Assembly: GCF_002251795.1 (NCBI RefSeq)
Contig: NZ_NOXU01000032.1
Coordinates: 372,001 to 436,000, forward strand
Reading direction: 5' to 3'
DNA from: Niveispirillum lacus
GTDB taxonomy: Bacteria; Pseudomonadota; Alphaproteobacteria; Azospirillales; Azospirillaceae
Length of the DNA stretch: 64,000 nt
The notes beneath the pieces are model-generated. The model was not told the origin of the DNA, searched no databases, and was given only the letters and a program-made list of their open reading frames with translations. Made by a program: the position numbers and the translations under genes. Positions 51,139 through 58,878 of the stretch are shown one piece after another; position 1 is the stretch's first letter; each line of letters opens with the position of its first letter.

Positions 51139-52293
51139 TTAGACGGGAACGGTACAGCAATCATAATCCAGCAGGCCCAGCGTATCCTCGTTACGCAGGC
51201 CTTCGATACCGAACAGTTCGGTATTGGCAGCCTGCATCCGATCGGCATTGGCATTGGACTCCAACTGGATGAAGGTCGCGCGTTCATGGCGGGCCGCCAC
51301 ATAGCGGCGCAACGCCTCACCCGTGCTGGCGCTGTCACCCAGGGCGCGCGACAGGATGATGGCATCCTCAATGGCGCAGGCAGCACCCTGGCCCATGAAC
51401 GGCGTCATGGCATGGGCGGCGTCGCCCAGCAGAACCACCTTGTCATCCAGGACCCAGGTATCCAGCGGTCGACGGGCGTTGATGGCCCACTTATAGACCT
51501 TGCCCTCCGGTACGGCGGCGATCATCGTCTGAACCTCCGGTGCCCAACCGGCAAAGGTCGTCTCCAGGTCGGACCGTTCGGCCGGAATGGTCCAGCCATC
51601 CTGAGTCCAGCCATCCTGGCGGGCAAAGAACACCATGTTGATGATCTTGGCCCCGCGCACCGGATAGCGAACCACCATACGGTTCGGACCGATATGCATA
51701 CCGGGCCAATCCACCAGCTCCTTTAATGCGCCTTCCACGGGCGCCAATGCCCGCCAGGCGACATGCCCGGTGAAATGCGCAGATACCGGTTCAAACAGGC
51801 GGCGGACCACCGACTTCAGACCATCGGCGCCGACGACAAGGTCGCCGTCGATGCGGCGCCCGTCATGCAGCACGGCGGAGGTACCTTCCACCGCAACAAC
51901 ACCAGCATTGGTCAGCAGGCGGCACCCCGCTGTTTGCGCTGCCGCCACCAGAATGGCGTGCAGATCGGCGCGGTGAATATAGACATAGGGCGCCCCAAAT
52001 CGCGCCCGCATGTCACAACGGTCTATGGCGCGGAGCAGGCGCCCATCCTGCCAGTGCTGGATACGCTGCCGGGCTGGCTCCACCCCCGCAGCGGCAATCT
52101 GCTCCGCCAACCCCAGATAGACATATCCTTTCATGGCATTGGGAGACAGGGTTACACCGGCGCCAATTTCGGCAAAAACGGGGGCAGCTTCCAACAGCGT
52201 GACAGCAAAACCCTGGCGTGACAGCGCAATGGCTGCCGTCAACCCGCCAATGCCACCACCGACGATCGTTATTCTCGCTTTTGTCATGGGCAT
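51139..52293 (-). CDS. Class A FAD monooxygenase, salicylate / 3-hydroxybenzoate hydroxylase-like
   Basis: 384 residues from the ATG at 52293 (GAAGGC upstream; a second ATG two codons on also fits). FAD-binding ITIVGGGIGGLTAAIALSRQG, the DG motif VVGADGLKSVVRRLF and the GD motif VVLLGDAAHAMTPFMGQGAACAIEDA are all present. This is close to the 3-hydroxybenzoate 6-hydroxylase / salicylate hydroxylase / 6-hydroxynicotinate monooxygenase branch. No ring-cleavage dioxygenase is visible nearby, so the product must be handled elsewhere, or the substrate is not a benzenoid ring. It is divergent from the second IclR gene with two operator candidates between. Confidence 0.9.
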   Translation of the reverse strand: MPMTKARITIVGGGIGGLTAAIALSRQGFAVTLLEAAPVFAEIGAGVTLSPNAMKGYVYLGLAEQIAAAGVEPARQRIQHWQDGRLLRAIDRCDMRARFGAPYVYIHRADLHAILVAAAQTAGCRLLTNAGVVAVEGTSAVLHDGRRIDGDLVVGADGLKSVVRRLFEPVSAHFTGHVAWRALAPVEGALKELVDWPGMHIGPNRMVVRYPVRGAKIINMVFFARQDGWTQDGWTIPAERSDLETTFAGWAPEVQTMIAAVPEGKVYKWAINARRPLDTWVLDDKVVLLGDAAHAMTPFMGQGAACAIEDAIILSRALGDSASTGEALRRYVAARHERATFIQLESNANADRMQAANTELFGIEGLRNEDTLGLLDYDCCTVPV

Positions 52294-52389
52294 TTTCAGC
52301 CTTCGATTCGTTGACAGCCGACCCATCATCGGCGTCACGACGGATTAGGCGGGCTGTCCGTGCCACCTGGATAGGCACCTGCGGTCCGC

Positions 52390-52406
52390 TGTCCACACGG
52401 CGGACG
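52390..52406. promoter_or_regulatory. IclR-type operator candidate (TGTCC-ACACGGC-GGACG)
   Basis: The reverse complement CGTCC-GCCGTGT-GGACA keeps the right half-site and the N7 spacing. It lies nearer the FAD monooxygenase side of the divergent region. Confidence 0.45.
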
Positions 52407-52541
52407 TGCCCACAGGCCTGAAAAATGTAAGCCTAGCGGGCATTTGCCGCTTCTTTGTCCGGCAGGCGATTATGCAAGGTGCAAAGCGCACCGGCAAAAA
52501 CCTGGGAATACCCCCGGAACAGCATTGTCTGTCGCCGGGCT

Positions 52542-52558
52542 TATCCGACAGGTGGACA
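52542..52558. promoter_or_regulatory. IclR-type operator candidate TATCC-GACAGGT-GGACA
   Basis: An exact TATCC-N7-GGACA, 87 bp before the second IclR start. It differs by one base from the site upstream of the second TonB receptor. It is consistent with autoregulation by this IclR protein. Confidence 0.6.
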
Positions 52559-52644
52559 AACAAGCATATTGTTCGGTTACAGTTCTAATTCGCCGTCATG
52601 ATCGGTGCGGTCGGTAGATAGTTGGCGCGTCAGGAGGTTCGGGA

Positions 52645-53490
52645 ATGGACAAGATCAAACCTGTTCGGGCGATGCTTCGGGTACTGGATGTTCTGCAAGT
52701 GCTGAACAGCCGCAACGGCGTGACGGTTACGGATGTGGCCAACGCAATCGACCTGCCGCGGACCACCGCATACCGCGTTCTGGAAACGCTCTGTTCAGCC
52801 GGCTATGCGGTGCGTGACGGGTCGGACGACCGGTACCGCCTGACCGTGCTGGTCCGCGGTCTGTCCGATGGTTATGACGACGAAGCCTGGATCGGTGATG
52901 TGGCCCAGCCGCTGCTGGGCGAACTGGGCCGCAAACTCGTCTGGCCGGTGTCGATCAGCACGAACCAGGGCAATGTCATGCTGGTCCGCCACACCACCGA
53001 CAAACACAGCCCCCTGGCCCTGGAACGGTACAGTGCCGGGGTGCGGCTGCCGCTGCTGAACAGCGCATCCGGTCGCACCTATCTGGCCTTCAGCCCTGCC
53101 CCACAGCGCGCCGCCCTGCTGGATATCGCCCTGGGTTCCGGCGGAGAGATGGAGGGGGCTGGTCGGCAGCGCGACGTTATCGAAAGGCTGCTGGCGGGCA
53201 TCCGCAAATCCGGCTACGCCGTCAGCATCCGGCAATATCGCGGGGAATCCACTGCCGCTGTCCCGGTTTACGCCGGCTCGGCCCTGCTCGGGGTGGTCGG
53301 CATGCGTTTCATGGATAAGGCGGTAACGGAGACGGTGTTTGCCAACCGCTATCTTCCTGATCTGAAGGAAGCAGCCCGTGAGATTGGCGAGACCTATCTG
53401 GACTGGAAAGCCAGCAGCCAGCCACAAGGCCTGGACCAGATGCCCACGTCCCGCTGGGATTGGACCCTGGAACGGCGCGTTGAGCATTGA
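52645..53490 (+). CDS. IclR family transcription regulator (second copy, MhpR-like)
   Basis: 281 residues. AGGAGG is near-perfectly placed. The winged helix (RAMLRVLDVLQVLNSRNGVTVTDVANAIDLPRTTAYRVLETLCSAGYAVRD) is followed by the effector domain with LPLLNSASGRTYLAF and STAAVPVYAGSALLGVVGMRF. The pattern resembles activators such as MhpR and PcaU. It shares a promoter region with the FAD monooxygenase operon, which carries two copies of the recurring operator motif, so this copy is the better candidate for the motif's ligand. A hairpin follows the gene at 53526-53566. Confidence 0.92.
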   Translation: MDKIKPVRAMLRVLDVLQVLNSRNGVTVTDVANAIDLPRTTAYRVLETLCSAGYAVRDGSDDRYRLTVLVRGLSDGYDDEAWIGDVAQPLLGELGRKLVWPVSISTNQGNVMLVRHTTDKHSPLALERYSAGVRLPLLNSASGRTYLAFSPAPQRAALLDIALGSGGEMEGAGRQRDVIERLLAGIRKSGYAVSIRQYRGESTAAVPVYAGSALLGVVGMRFMDKAVTETVFANRYLPDLKEAAREIGETYLDWKASSQPQGLDQMPTSRWDWTLERRVEH

Positions 53491-53525
53491 TCGGTCCAGG
53501 AACAGGGTAAGTGCAATGGCACATG

Positions 53526-53566
53526 CACGCATTCGGAGTGGCTGAGTGCCTCACTCCGAATGCGTG
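53526..53566. terminator. Perfect 15-bp stem after the second IclR gene
   Basis: CACGCATTCGGAGTG (53526-53540) and CACTCCGAATGCGTG (53552-53566) are exact reverse complements around an 11-nt loop. There is no T-tract. It may act as a factor-dependent terminator or RNA end shared by the convergent YciI gene. A second 9-bp stem (TGAAACAGA / TCTGTTTCA) follows at 53583-53609, and CTCCGAA recurs at about 53630 and 53643. Confidence 0.55.
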
Positions 53567-53746
53567 GGCAAATGCAACAGTGTGAAACAGAAAAACGGGG
53601 TCTGTTTCAGCAAGCGCAGGGATCGGGCTCCGAAAGCCGATGGCTCCGAATTGCGGTGGGCATAAAACGGAAGAGCAAGGGCAACAGGATAGCAGAGTTC
53701 AGGCGGGAAGTCAGCAATGCTGCCATCGACGTCCCGCCCGCCCGCA

Positions 53747-54148
53747 TCAGCCCTTTGACACCGCTGTGGCCGGCGCCCCCTTCAACTGATCTGCGCTGGC
53801 CCAGATGCGGCCGCCGATGGCAGTGCCGATGGCGACCACAGCCGGTACCACCTCCACCCTGTCATAAAGCCCACAGCGAAAATACGGATCGCCGATCATC
53901 AGGGCGCCCACATCGGCGCGGTCAGCGGCTTTCAGCAAGAACATGGACCCGAGAAAGCCCTTGCCATCGTCGGTCCGCATCGGGCCGGCGCTGACATAGC
54001 GGGTCCAATTGGCCTCCATATGGCCCAGATGACCCTCCATATGTGCATCACGCAGGGCCAGGGCCTTGGCGCTGTCGGCAATGTCATAGGCCAGAACCAG
54101 GAAGGTCGGGCTGTCGATACGCGGAACGGTGGGGGGAGCGCTGCTCAT
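53747..54148 (-). CDS. YciI-like small protein
   Basis: 133 residues. It contains the YCII-domain pattern FLVLAYDIADSAKALALRDAHMEGHLGHMEA with paired His residues, then GPMRTDDGKGFLGSMFLLKAADRADVGALMIGDPYFRCGLYDRVEV. YciI domains are small dimeric alpha/beta barrels found alone or fused to enzymes in catabolic operons, with a His-Asp pair thought to act as a general acid/base; most have no proven reaction. It lies upstream of an MDR reductase on the same strand's next block. The region just 5' is AT-rich. Confidence 0.8.
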   Translation of the reverse strand: MSSAPPTVPRIDSPTFLVLAYDIADSAKALALRDAHMEGHLGHMEANWTRYVSAGPMRTDDGKGFLGSMFLLKAADRADVGALMIGDPYFRCGLYDRVEVVPAVVAIGTAIGGRIWASADQLKGAPATAVSKG

Positions 54149-54249
54149 CCTCGAAGCCTCATGCTATGATTTATTGATCAGAACCGACCCGTGACCATCG
54201 TCGCCGGCGGTTCCATGCCCGGTGCGCGGGGGCGCACCGGCGCGTGATT

Positions 54250-55272
54250 TCAGAGATCCAGAACCATCTTGCCGAAGTTACCGCCATCCATCAGGCGGAT
54301 CAGGGCGTCGGGGGCCGCTTCCAGACCAGCGACCCGTTCTTCGCGCACAATCACCTTGCCATCACGGACCAGCGGCGCGACACGGCGGCGGAAATTGGCC
54401 ATATCGGACCAGTGGTCATAGACGACCAGCCCGTCAACAGTGGCGCGATACTTGATAATGGGGACCAGATTGGGGCCGGGCAGCGGGGCCGGGGCCTTGT
54501 ACTGTTCCATCATGCCAACCAGGACAATGCGGGCGCCCATGGCCAGGTGGCCCAGCACCCCTTCCAGGATACGGCCACCCACCCCGTCATAATAACAGTC
54601 GATCCCATCCGGACAGGCGGCGGCAAGTGCTGCCACCCAATCTGGATCACGATGGTCAACACAGGCGTCAAAGCCCAGTGTTTCCACCGCGAAGGCGCAT
54701 TTTTCCGGCCCACCGGCAATCCCGACAACCCGTGCGCCCATGCGTTTGGCCAGTTGGCCGGCGGTGGCGCCGACAGGGCCGGTCGCAGCGGACACGACAA
54801 AAGTATCGCCGGGTATGGGCTTCAGAATTTTGATCGTGCCGGCCCAGGCCGTGAGACCCGGCATGCCCAGCACCCCCAGCAGTGCCGTGTAGGAGACGCC
54901 ATCAGGCACCGTGATCTTCTGTGCCGCCAGACTGAGCGGGCCCTGCGCCACCCCCGGCGGGGCAATGTCGGCGACAGTGAAGTGCTGCCAGCCAGCACGG
55001 CAGATCACCCGGTCACCGGCCACCAGACCCTCACCCCGGCTGTCAATGACGGTGCCCACCGCCTCTCCCGGAATGACGCCCCCTACCGGCACGCCACCGG
55101 ACATGTGACGGCCGCGCAGGGAACTGGCGATATAGGGGTCCAGCGACACATGATCGACCCGGATCAGCACCTGACCGGGGCCGGGTGATGGCATCGCAGC
55201 TTCCTCCACGCGGAAATCTCCGGTCACCGGTGAAGGGCCGGTGGGCCGGGCCAGGACGATACGTTTGTTCAT
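54250..55272 (-). CDS. NADP-dependent MDR oxidoreductase (leukotriene B4 dehydrogenase-like)
   Basis: 340 residues of the zinc-free LTB4DH/prostaglandin-reductase type: SLDPYIASSLRGRHM, VPVGGVIPGEAVGTVIDS, LGVLGMPGLTAWAG and AATGPVGATAGQLAKRMGARVVGIAGG for NADPH. The C-terminus GGNFGKMVLDL is typical. Family members reduce the double bond of enones. AAGGACCCTCC precedes the start. It is divergent from the HapK-like operon across a 20-bp near-perfect palindrome. Confidence 0.9.
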   Translation of the reverse strand: MNKRIVLARPTGPSPVTGDFRVEEAAMPSPGPGQVLIRVDHVSLDPYIASSLRGRHMSGGVPVGGVIPGEAVGTVIDSRGEGLVAGDRVICRAGWQHFTVADIAPPGVAQGPLSLAAQKITVPDGVSYTALLGVLGMPGLTAWAGTIKILKPIPGDTFVVSAATGPVGATAGQLAKRMGARVVGIAGGPEKCAFAVETLGFDACVDHRDPDWVAALAAACPDGIDCYYDGVGGRILEGVLGHLAMGARIVLVGMMEQYKAPAPLPGPNLVPIIKYRATVDGLVVYDHWSDMANFRRRVAPLVRDGKVIVREERVAGLEAAPDALIRLMDGGNFGKMVLDL

Positions 55273-55314
55273 CGGAGGGTCCTTGAAAGAGAGGCGGCAA
55301 CAAGGCGCTTGTAT

Positions 55315-55334
55315 TTGGTATAATGTTATATCAA
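55315..55334. promoter_or_regulatory. 20-bp near-perfect palindrome overlapping a TATAAT box
   Basis: TTGGTATAATGTTATATCAA: arms TTGGTATAA / TTATATCAA with one mismatch. TATAAT (55319-55324) inside it is a perfect -10 hexamer on the plus strand, 58 bp before the HapK-like start. It lies in the divergent space of the MDR and HapK-like genes. The form suits a TetR-, GntR- or MarR-type repressor; no such gene is adjacent. Confidence 0.6.
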
Positions 55335-55381
55335 TAATTCCTGCAAGCCCATCCTAACCCGTTTCGAGGCAGAGGAAACCC

Positions 55382-55693
55382 ATGGCCACGCGCATCATCG
55401 CCCTGTTCAACCTTAAACCCGGCATCGACCGCGCCGCCTATGAGGAATGGGCTCGCACGACGGACCTTCCCACCGTCAACGGCCTGCCGTCGATCACAGA
55501 GTTCACCGTGTTCCGCTCTGCGGTCACGCTGGGCAGTGAGGCGCCGCCGCCCTACCAATATATTGAGATTATTGACGTGGCCGACATGGAGCAGTTCGGT
55601 CGCGATATCGCCACTGAAACCATGCAGAAGATCGCGGCGCAGTTTCAGGAGATGGCCGATGTTACCTTTATCCTGACCGACAAGCTGGGCTGA
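55382..55693 (+). CDS. REDY/HapK-like small protein
   Basis: 103 residues: IIALFNLKPGIDRAAYEEWARTTDLPTVNGLPSITEFTVFR, then PYQYIEIIDVADMEQFGRDIATETMQKIAAQFQEMADVTFIL. The order matches the REDY-like HapK family of dimeric alpha/beta-barrel proteins, first named from a prodigiosin locus, though I am relying on memory of that family. AGAGGAAACCC is the ribosome binding site. The SDR gene starts 12 bp after it. Stand-alone dimeric barrels often act as cofactor-free oxygenases or isomerases; the activity here is unknown. Confidence 0.65.
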   Translation: MATRIIALFNLKPGIDRAAYEEWARTTDLPTVNGLPSITEFTVFRSAVTLGSEAPPPYQYIEIIDVADMEQFGRDIATETMQKIAAQFQEMADVTFILTDKLG

Positions 55694-55704
55694 CGGGGGC
55701 GGAT

Positions 55705-56550
55705 ATGGCGGATACCAAGCGTTTTGCAGGCAAGGTTGCCGTCGTCACCGGATCGGGTCGGCGCAAAGGGTTGGGCGAGGCGATTGCCCGTCGCCTGGCG
55801 GCCGAAGGGGCCTCGGTGGTACTGTCGGATATTGGCAAGTCCGCCGATGCCGCCACGCCAGACAGCATGATCGGCGGGTTATCGGAAATGCAGGCCCTGG
55901 CAGCGGAGATTGCCGCCAGCACAGGATCGCGGGTGGAAACCTTCCCCTGCGACGTGCGCAATCTGGCCCAGATGCGGGCTTTGGCGGCCTTTGCGGCAGG
56001 GGAACTGGGTGGACTGGATTTCTGGGTCAATAATGCCGGGATCGGCTATATCATGAAGCCGCTTCTGGACCTGGAAGCATCCGAGTGGCAGGCCGTGATT
56101 GATGTCAACCTGACCGGCTGCTTCAACGGTATCAAAGCGGCAGCAGAAGTGATGGTGCCCGCCGCAAAAGGTGGGCGCATCATCAATATCGCCAGCCAGG
56201 CGGCCAAGTCGGGTTTCCCCTTCGCTGCCGGCTATTGTGCCTCCAAACATGGGCTGGTCGGTCTGGTTCGGTCCACCGCCATCGAATTGGGCGCGCACGG
56301 CATCACCGTCAATAATGTCTGCCCCAACCATGTGACCACGGGTTTGGGCGCGTGGCAGAATGAGTATTTCAGCCAGAAACTGGGCTTGTCGCTGGAAGAC
56401 TATCTCCAGGCGATGAAGAACCGGATTCCGCTGGGCCGCCCCGGCCTGCCCGATGATACAGCGGGCGCCGTCGCCTTCCTCTGTTCCGATGATGCCGGCT
56501 ATATCACGGCCGAAAGCATGAATGTGTCGGGCGGCGAGGAACCGCACTGA
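55705..56550 (+). CDS. Short-chain dehydrogenase/reductase (SDR)
   Basis: 281 residues. TGSGRRKGLGEAIARRLA is the nucleotide-binding motif, NNAG is intact, IINIASQAAKSGFPFAAGYCASK carries the catalytic Ser-Tyr-Lys, and GRPGLPDDTAGAVAFLCSDDAGYITAESMNVSGG the usual C-terminus. It is a normal classical SDR that oxidises or reduces a secondary alcohol or ketone. It lies within the HapK-like operon and is followed by a PuuE-like hydrolase gene. Confidence 0.9.
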   Translation: MADTKRFAGKVAVVTGSGRRKGLGEAIARRLAAEGASVVLSDIGKSADAATPDSMIGGLSEMQALAAEIAASTGSRVETFPCDVRNLAQMRALAAFAAGELGGLDFWVNNAGIGYIMKPLLDLEASEWQAVIDVNLTGCFNGIKAAAEVMVPAAKGGRIINIASQAAKSGFPFAAGYCASKHGLVGLVRSTAIELGAHGITVNNVCPNHVTTGLGAWQNEYFSQKLGLSLEDYLQAMKNRIPLGRPGLPDDTAGAVAFLCSDDAGYITAESMNVSGGEEPH

Positions 56551-56595
56551 CGGTCCCCACCGTCAACCTTTTCTGTTCAGATGCGTGAGGATGAA

Positions 56596-57498
56596 ATGCC
56601 CGCACCCGCCGATTTCACTTGGCCCAACGGGTCGAAGCTGGCCCTGTCCATCGTCGTTAATGTCGAGGAGGGGGCCGAGCAGAATATCCGCGACGGCGAC
56701 AAGGGGCCGGAACCGGTGGACGAACTGTCCGTGCATGTGGCCAAACCCATCCGCATGCATGGCAATGAAAGCAATTACCAGTACGGTATCAAGGCCGGCG
56801 CCCCGCGCGTGATGCGCCTGCTGAAAGACTATGGCGTGGAGGCGACCTTCACCGCCGCTGCCGTGGCCCTGGAACGCGCACCCGCCCTGGCGGCAGAGAT
56901 TGTGGCCCAGGGCCATGAAGTCTGTTGCCATGGCCATCGCTGGACACATCAGTTCTGGATGAAGGAAGACCGGGAGCGGCAGTTTATCCGCGACGGCTGG
57001 CAGTCGATTGAGAAAACCACCGGCAAGCGGCCGGTTGGCTGGCTGTCGCGCTATCTGCACACGGAAGCCACACGCCGTCTGCTGGCCGAAGAAGGTTATT
57101 CTTATCACATGGATGATTATTCGGACGATTTCCCGTTCTGGGATCAGGTGGCCTTGTCCGACGGAACGACCAAACCGCTGGTCATTCTGCCCTATGCCAT
57201 CGACAGCAATGATATGAAGTTCTGGCTGTCACCGTCGCTGACACCGCGCGATTGGCAACAATATGCCATCGACAGTTTCGACTGGCTGTACCGCGAAGCG
57301 CAGACGGAAGGGGCGCGGATGATGAGTCTGGGCCTGCATCTGCGCATTATCGGGCGGCCGGGGCGCATCGGGGCATTTCAGGGTTTTCTGGATCATGTGA
57401 AGCGCCATCCCGATGTCTGGGTGACCAGCCGGGCCAACATCGCGGCGGCCTTTGCCGCCGCCATACCGGCGCAAACGATCCAATCCGATGCTGGATGA
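56596..57498 (+). CDS. PuuE-like polysaccharide-deacetylase-fold hydrolase
   Basis: About 300 residues from the ATG at 56596, which has GAGG at good spacing; an ATG 15 bp earlier is less likely. VVNVEEGAEQNI, EVCCHGHRWTHQFWM, VGWLSRYLHTEATRRLLAEEGYSYH and MMSLGLHLRIIGRPGRIGAFQGFLDHV follow the allantoinase PuuE pattern closely, where the classical deacetylase metal ligands are changed. It is expected to cleave an amide or open a cyclic amide in the cytoplasm. It is only distantly similar to the first copy at 13724-14632. It is the last gene of the HapK-like operon and ends at a convergent terminator. Confidence 0.83.
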   Translation: MPAPADFTWPNGSKLALSIVVNVEEGAEQNIRDGDKGPEPVDELSVHVAKPIRMHGNESNYQYGIKAGAPRVMRLLKDYGVEATFTAAAVALERAPALAAEIVAQGHEVCCHGHRWTHQFWMKEDRERQFIRDGWQSIEKTTGKRPVGWLSRYLHTEATRRLLAEEGYSYHMDDYSDDFPFWDQVALSDGTTKPLVILPYAIDSNDMKFWLSPSLTPRDWQQYAIDSFDWLYREAQTEGARMMSLGLHLRIIGRPGRIGAFQGFLDHVKRHPDVWVTSRANIAAAFAAAIPAQTIQSDAG

Positions 57499-57541
57499 TC
57501 CAGGATCAATATCTGATCAAGCGGAACTAAACGGGGCAGTC

Positions 57542-57564
57542 GGGCCGGGGGCCAGCCCCGGCCC
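57542..57564. terminator. Hairpin between convergent genes
   Basis: GGGCCGGGG / CCCCGGCCC, a perfect 9-bp stem with a 5-nt loop in the 72 bp between the PuuE-like and amidase gene ends. There is no long T-tract on either side. Confidence 0.6.
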
Positions 57565-57570
57565 ACACCC

Positions 57571-58878
57571 TTATTCAAGAGCCGACGCAACGGCCAGAAC
57601 GGTGGCGGCGTCGCGGCCCATGACCTGCACCGACAGCGGCAAGCCATCAGGCGACAGCCCGGCGGGTACCGCCACAGCAGGGCAACCGATAAAATCGGCC
57701 AACGCGGTAAAATCCGCCTGATTGGCCGGTACAGGATCGGCGAAGGAGAAGGCCGTTTGCGGGGCCGTGGGCAACAGCACGGCATCCACAATGTCCAGCC
57801 AGGCAAGGCCCGTCAGCCTTATGGCATCCAACCCCTGATAGGCCGCCGCCACCTTGGTCGCCGGCTGTTGACCGCCCCACCGCAGCAGCCCAAGGAATTC
57901 GGCGGAAAAACCGTCATCGCCAGTGGCCAACTGTGCCGCATGCGCGTTCAGCCCTTCCACCTCTGATACCAGCAGGCCCAGGCGGCGGGCCTGTCCCGGC
58001 TGATAGTCGGGCAGGTCTGCGTCAACAAGGGTCATGCCGCCGGCCAGCAACCGCGCCGCCGCGTTGTCGCGGGCTGCCCAGATGTTATCGGGTGCATCGA
58101 CGCGCGCCCGCCAGTCGGGCGCGGTCAGGCGCAGGCCAGACAGGCTGGCCGGGCCACGCGGGGAAACCGCACCGGCATGGGCGGCGACCAGGGCACAATC
58201 GGCAACGGTCCGCCCATGCACCCCAACATGGTCCAGGGTGGTGGACAGGGGAATGACGCCATCCAGGCTGATGGCGCGCCGCGCCGGTTTGTATCCGGCA
58301 AGCCCGCAATAAGCGCTGGGTATCCGTACCGATCCCATCGTATCGGACCCCAGGGCCGCCGCCGCCATGCCCGCCGCAACACAGGCCGCCGATCCGCCAC
58401 TGGACCCGCCGGGGGTGAAGCCAGCGCGCAGCGGGTTCTGGGTGCGTCCGAACCAGACATTGTCGGTGGTCGCCCCAAGCGCCCCTTCATGCATGTTAAC
58501 GGTGCCCAGGATAAGGGCGCCGGCCGCACGCAGGCGCGCCACACAATCGGCATCCTTCGCCGCCACCCGGTCCCGGTAGGCCCCGATGCCGGCATGCCAA
58601 AAGGCACCGGCGACCGCGATATTGGCCTTGACCGCGATGGGCACCCCATCCAGCGCCGACAGGGGCCGCCCTGCTGCCCAGCGGTGGGCCGATGCCGCTG
58701 CCGCCTCCAGCGCCGCCGGCCCCAATACCTGATTGTAGGCCCGGACCTGCCCATCCAGATCAGCGATCCGATCCAGATAGGCACGGGTGACGGCGACCGG
58801 GTCGGTGTCGCCCTGCCGGTAGAGCGATGCCAGATCGGCAGCACCGGTGCTGCTGGGATTGAACGGGGCCGTCATCAC
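57571..58878 (-). CDS. Amidase signature family hydrolase
   Basis: 435 residues with the Ser-cisSer-Lys set: catalytic Lys in GVPIAVKANIAV, FTPGGSSGGSAACVAAGMAA, and nucleophile Ser in LGSDTMGSVRIPSAYCGLAGYKP (Met where Gly is commoner). It hydrolyses a carboxamide to acid and ammonia in the cytoplasm. Its start overlaps the stop of the AMP-ligase gene by four bases, so they are co-translated. With the two MmgE genes it forms a four-gene minus-strand operon. The amide substrate would be logically downstream of imide or lactam opening. Confidence 0.9.
   Translation of the reverse strand: MMTAPFNPSSTGAADLASLYRQGDTDPVAVTRAYLDRIADLDGQVRAYNQVLGPAALEAAAASAHRWAAGRPLSALDGVPIAVKANIAVAGAFWHAGIGAYRDRVAAKDADCVARLRAAGALILGTVNMHEGALGATTDNVWFGRTQNPLRAGFTPGGSSGGSAACVAAGMAAAALGSDTMGSVRIPSAYCGLAGYKPARRAISLDGVIPLSTTLDHVGVHGRTVADCALVAAHAGAVSPRGPASLSGLRLTAPDWRARVDAPDNIWAARDNAAARLLAGGMTLVDADLPDYQPGQARRLGLLVSEVEGLNAHAAQLATGDDGFSAEFLGLLRWGGQQPATKVAAAYQGLDAIRLTGLAWLDIVDAVLLPTAPQTAFSFADPVPANQADFTALADFIGCPAVAVPAGLSPDGLPLSVQVMGRDAATVLAVASALE

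Larger units (their letters stand above)
52294..52644. other. 351-bp divergent promoter region of the FAD monooxygenase and second IclR
   Basis: It holds two operator candidates (52390-52406, 52542-52558), a near match TTTGTCCGGCA at about 52454-52464, and GTGCC/GGCAC short inverted repeats near 52358. It ends with the near-consensus ribosome binding site AGGAGG of the IclR gene. No gene is supported. Confidence 0.65.

Noticed and set aside
52351-52373. TGTCC-N9-GGATA near the FAD monooxygenase promoter
   Set aside because: The half-sites look right but the spacing is 9, not 7, so I did not count it with the operator set.
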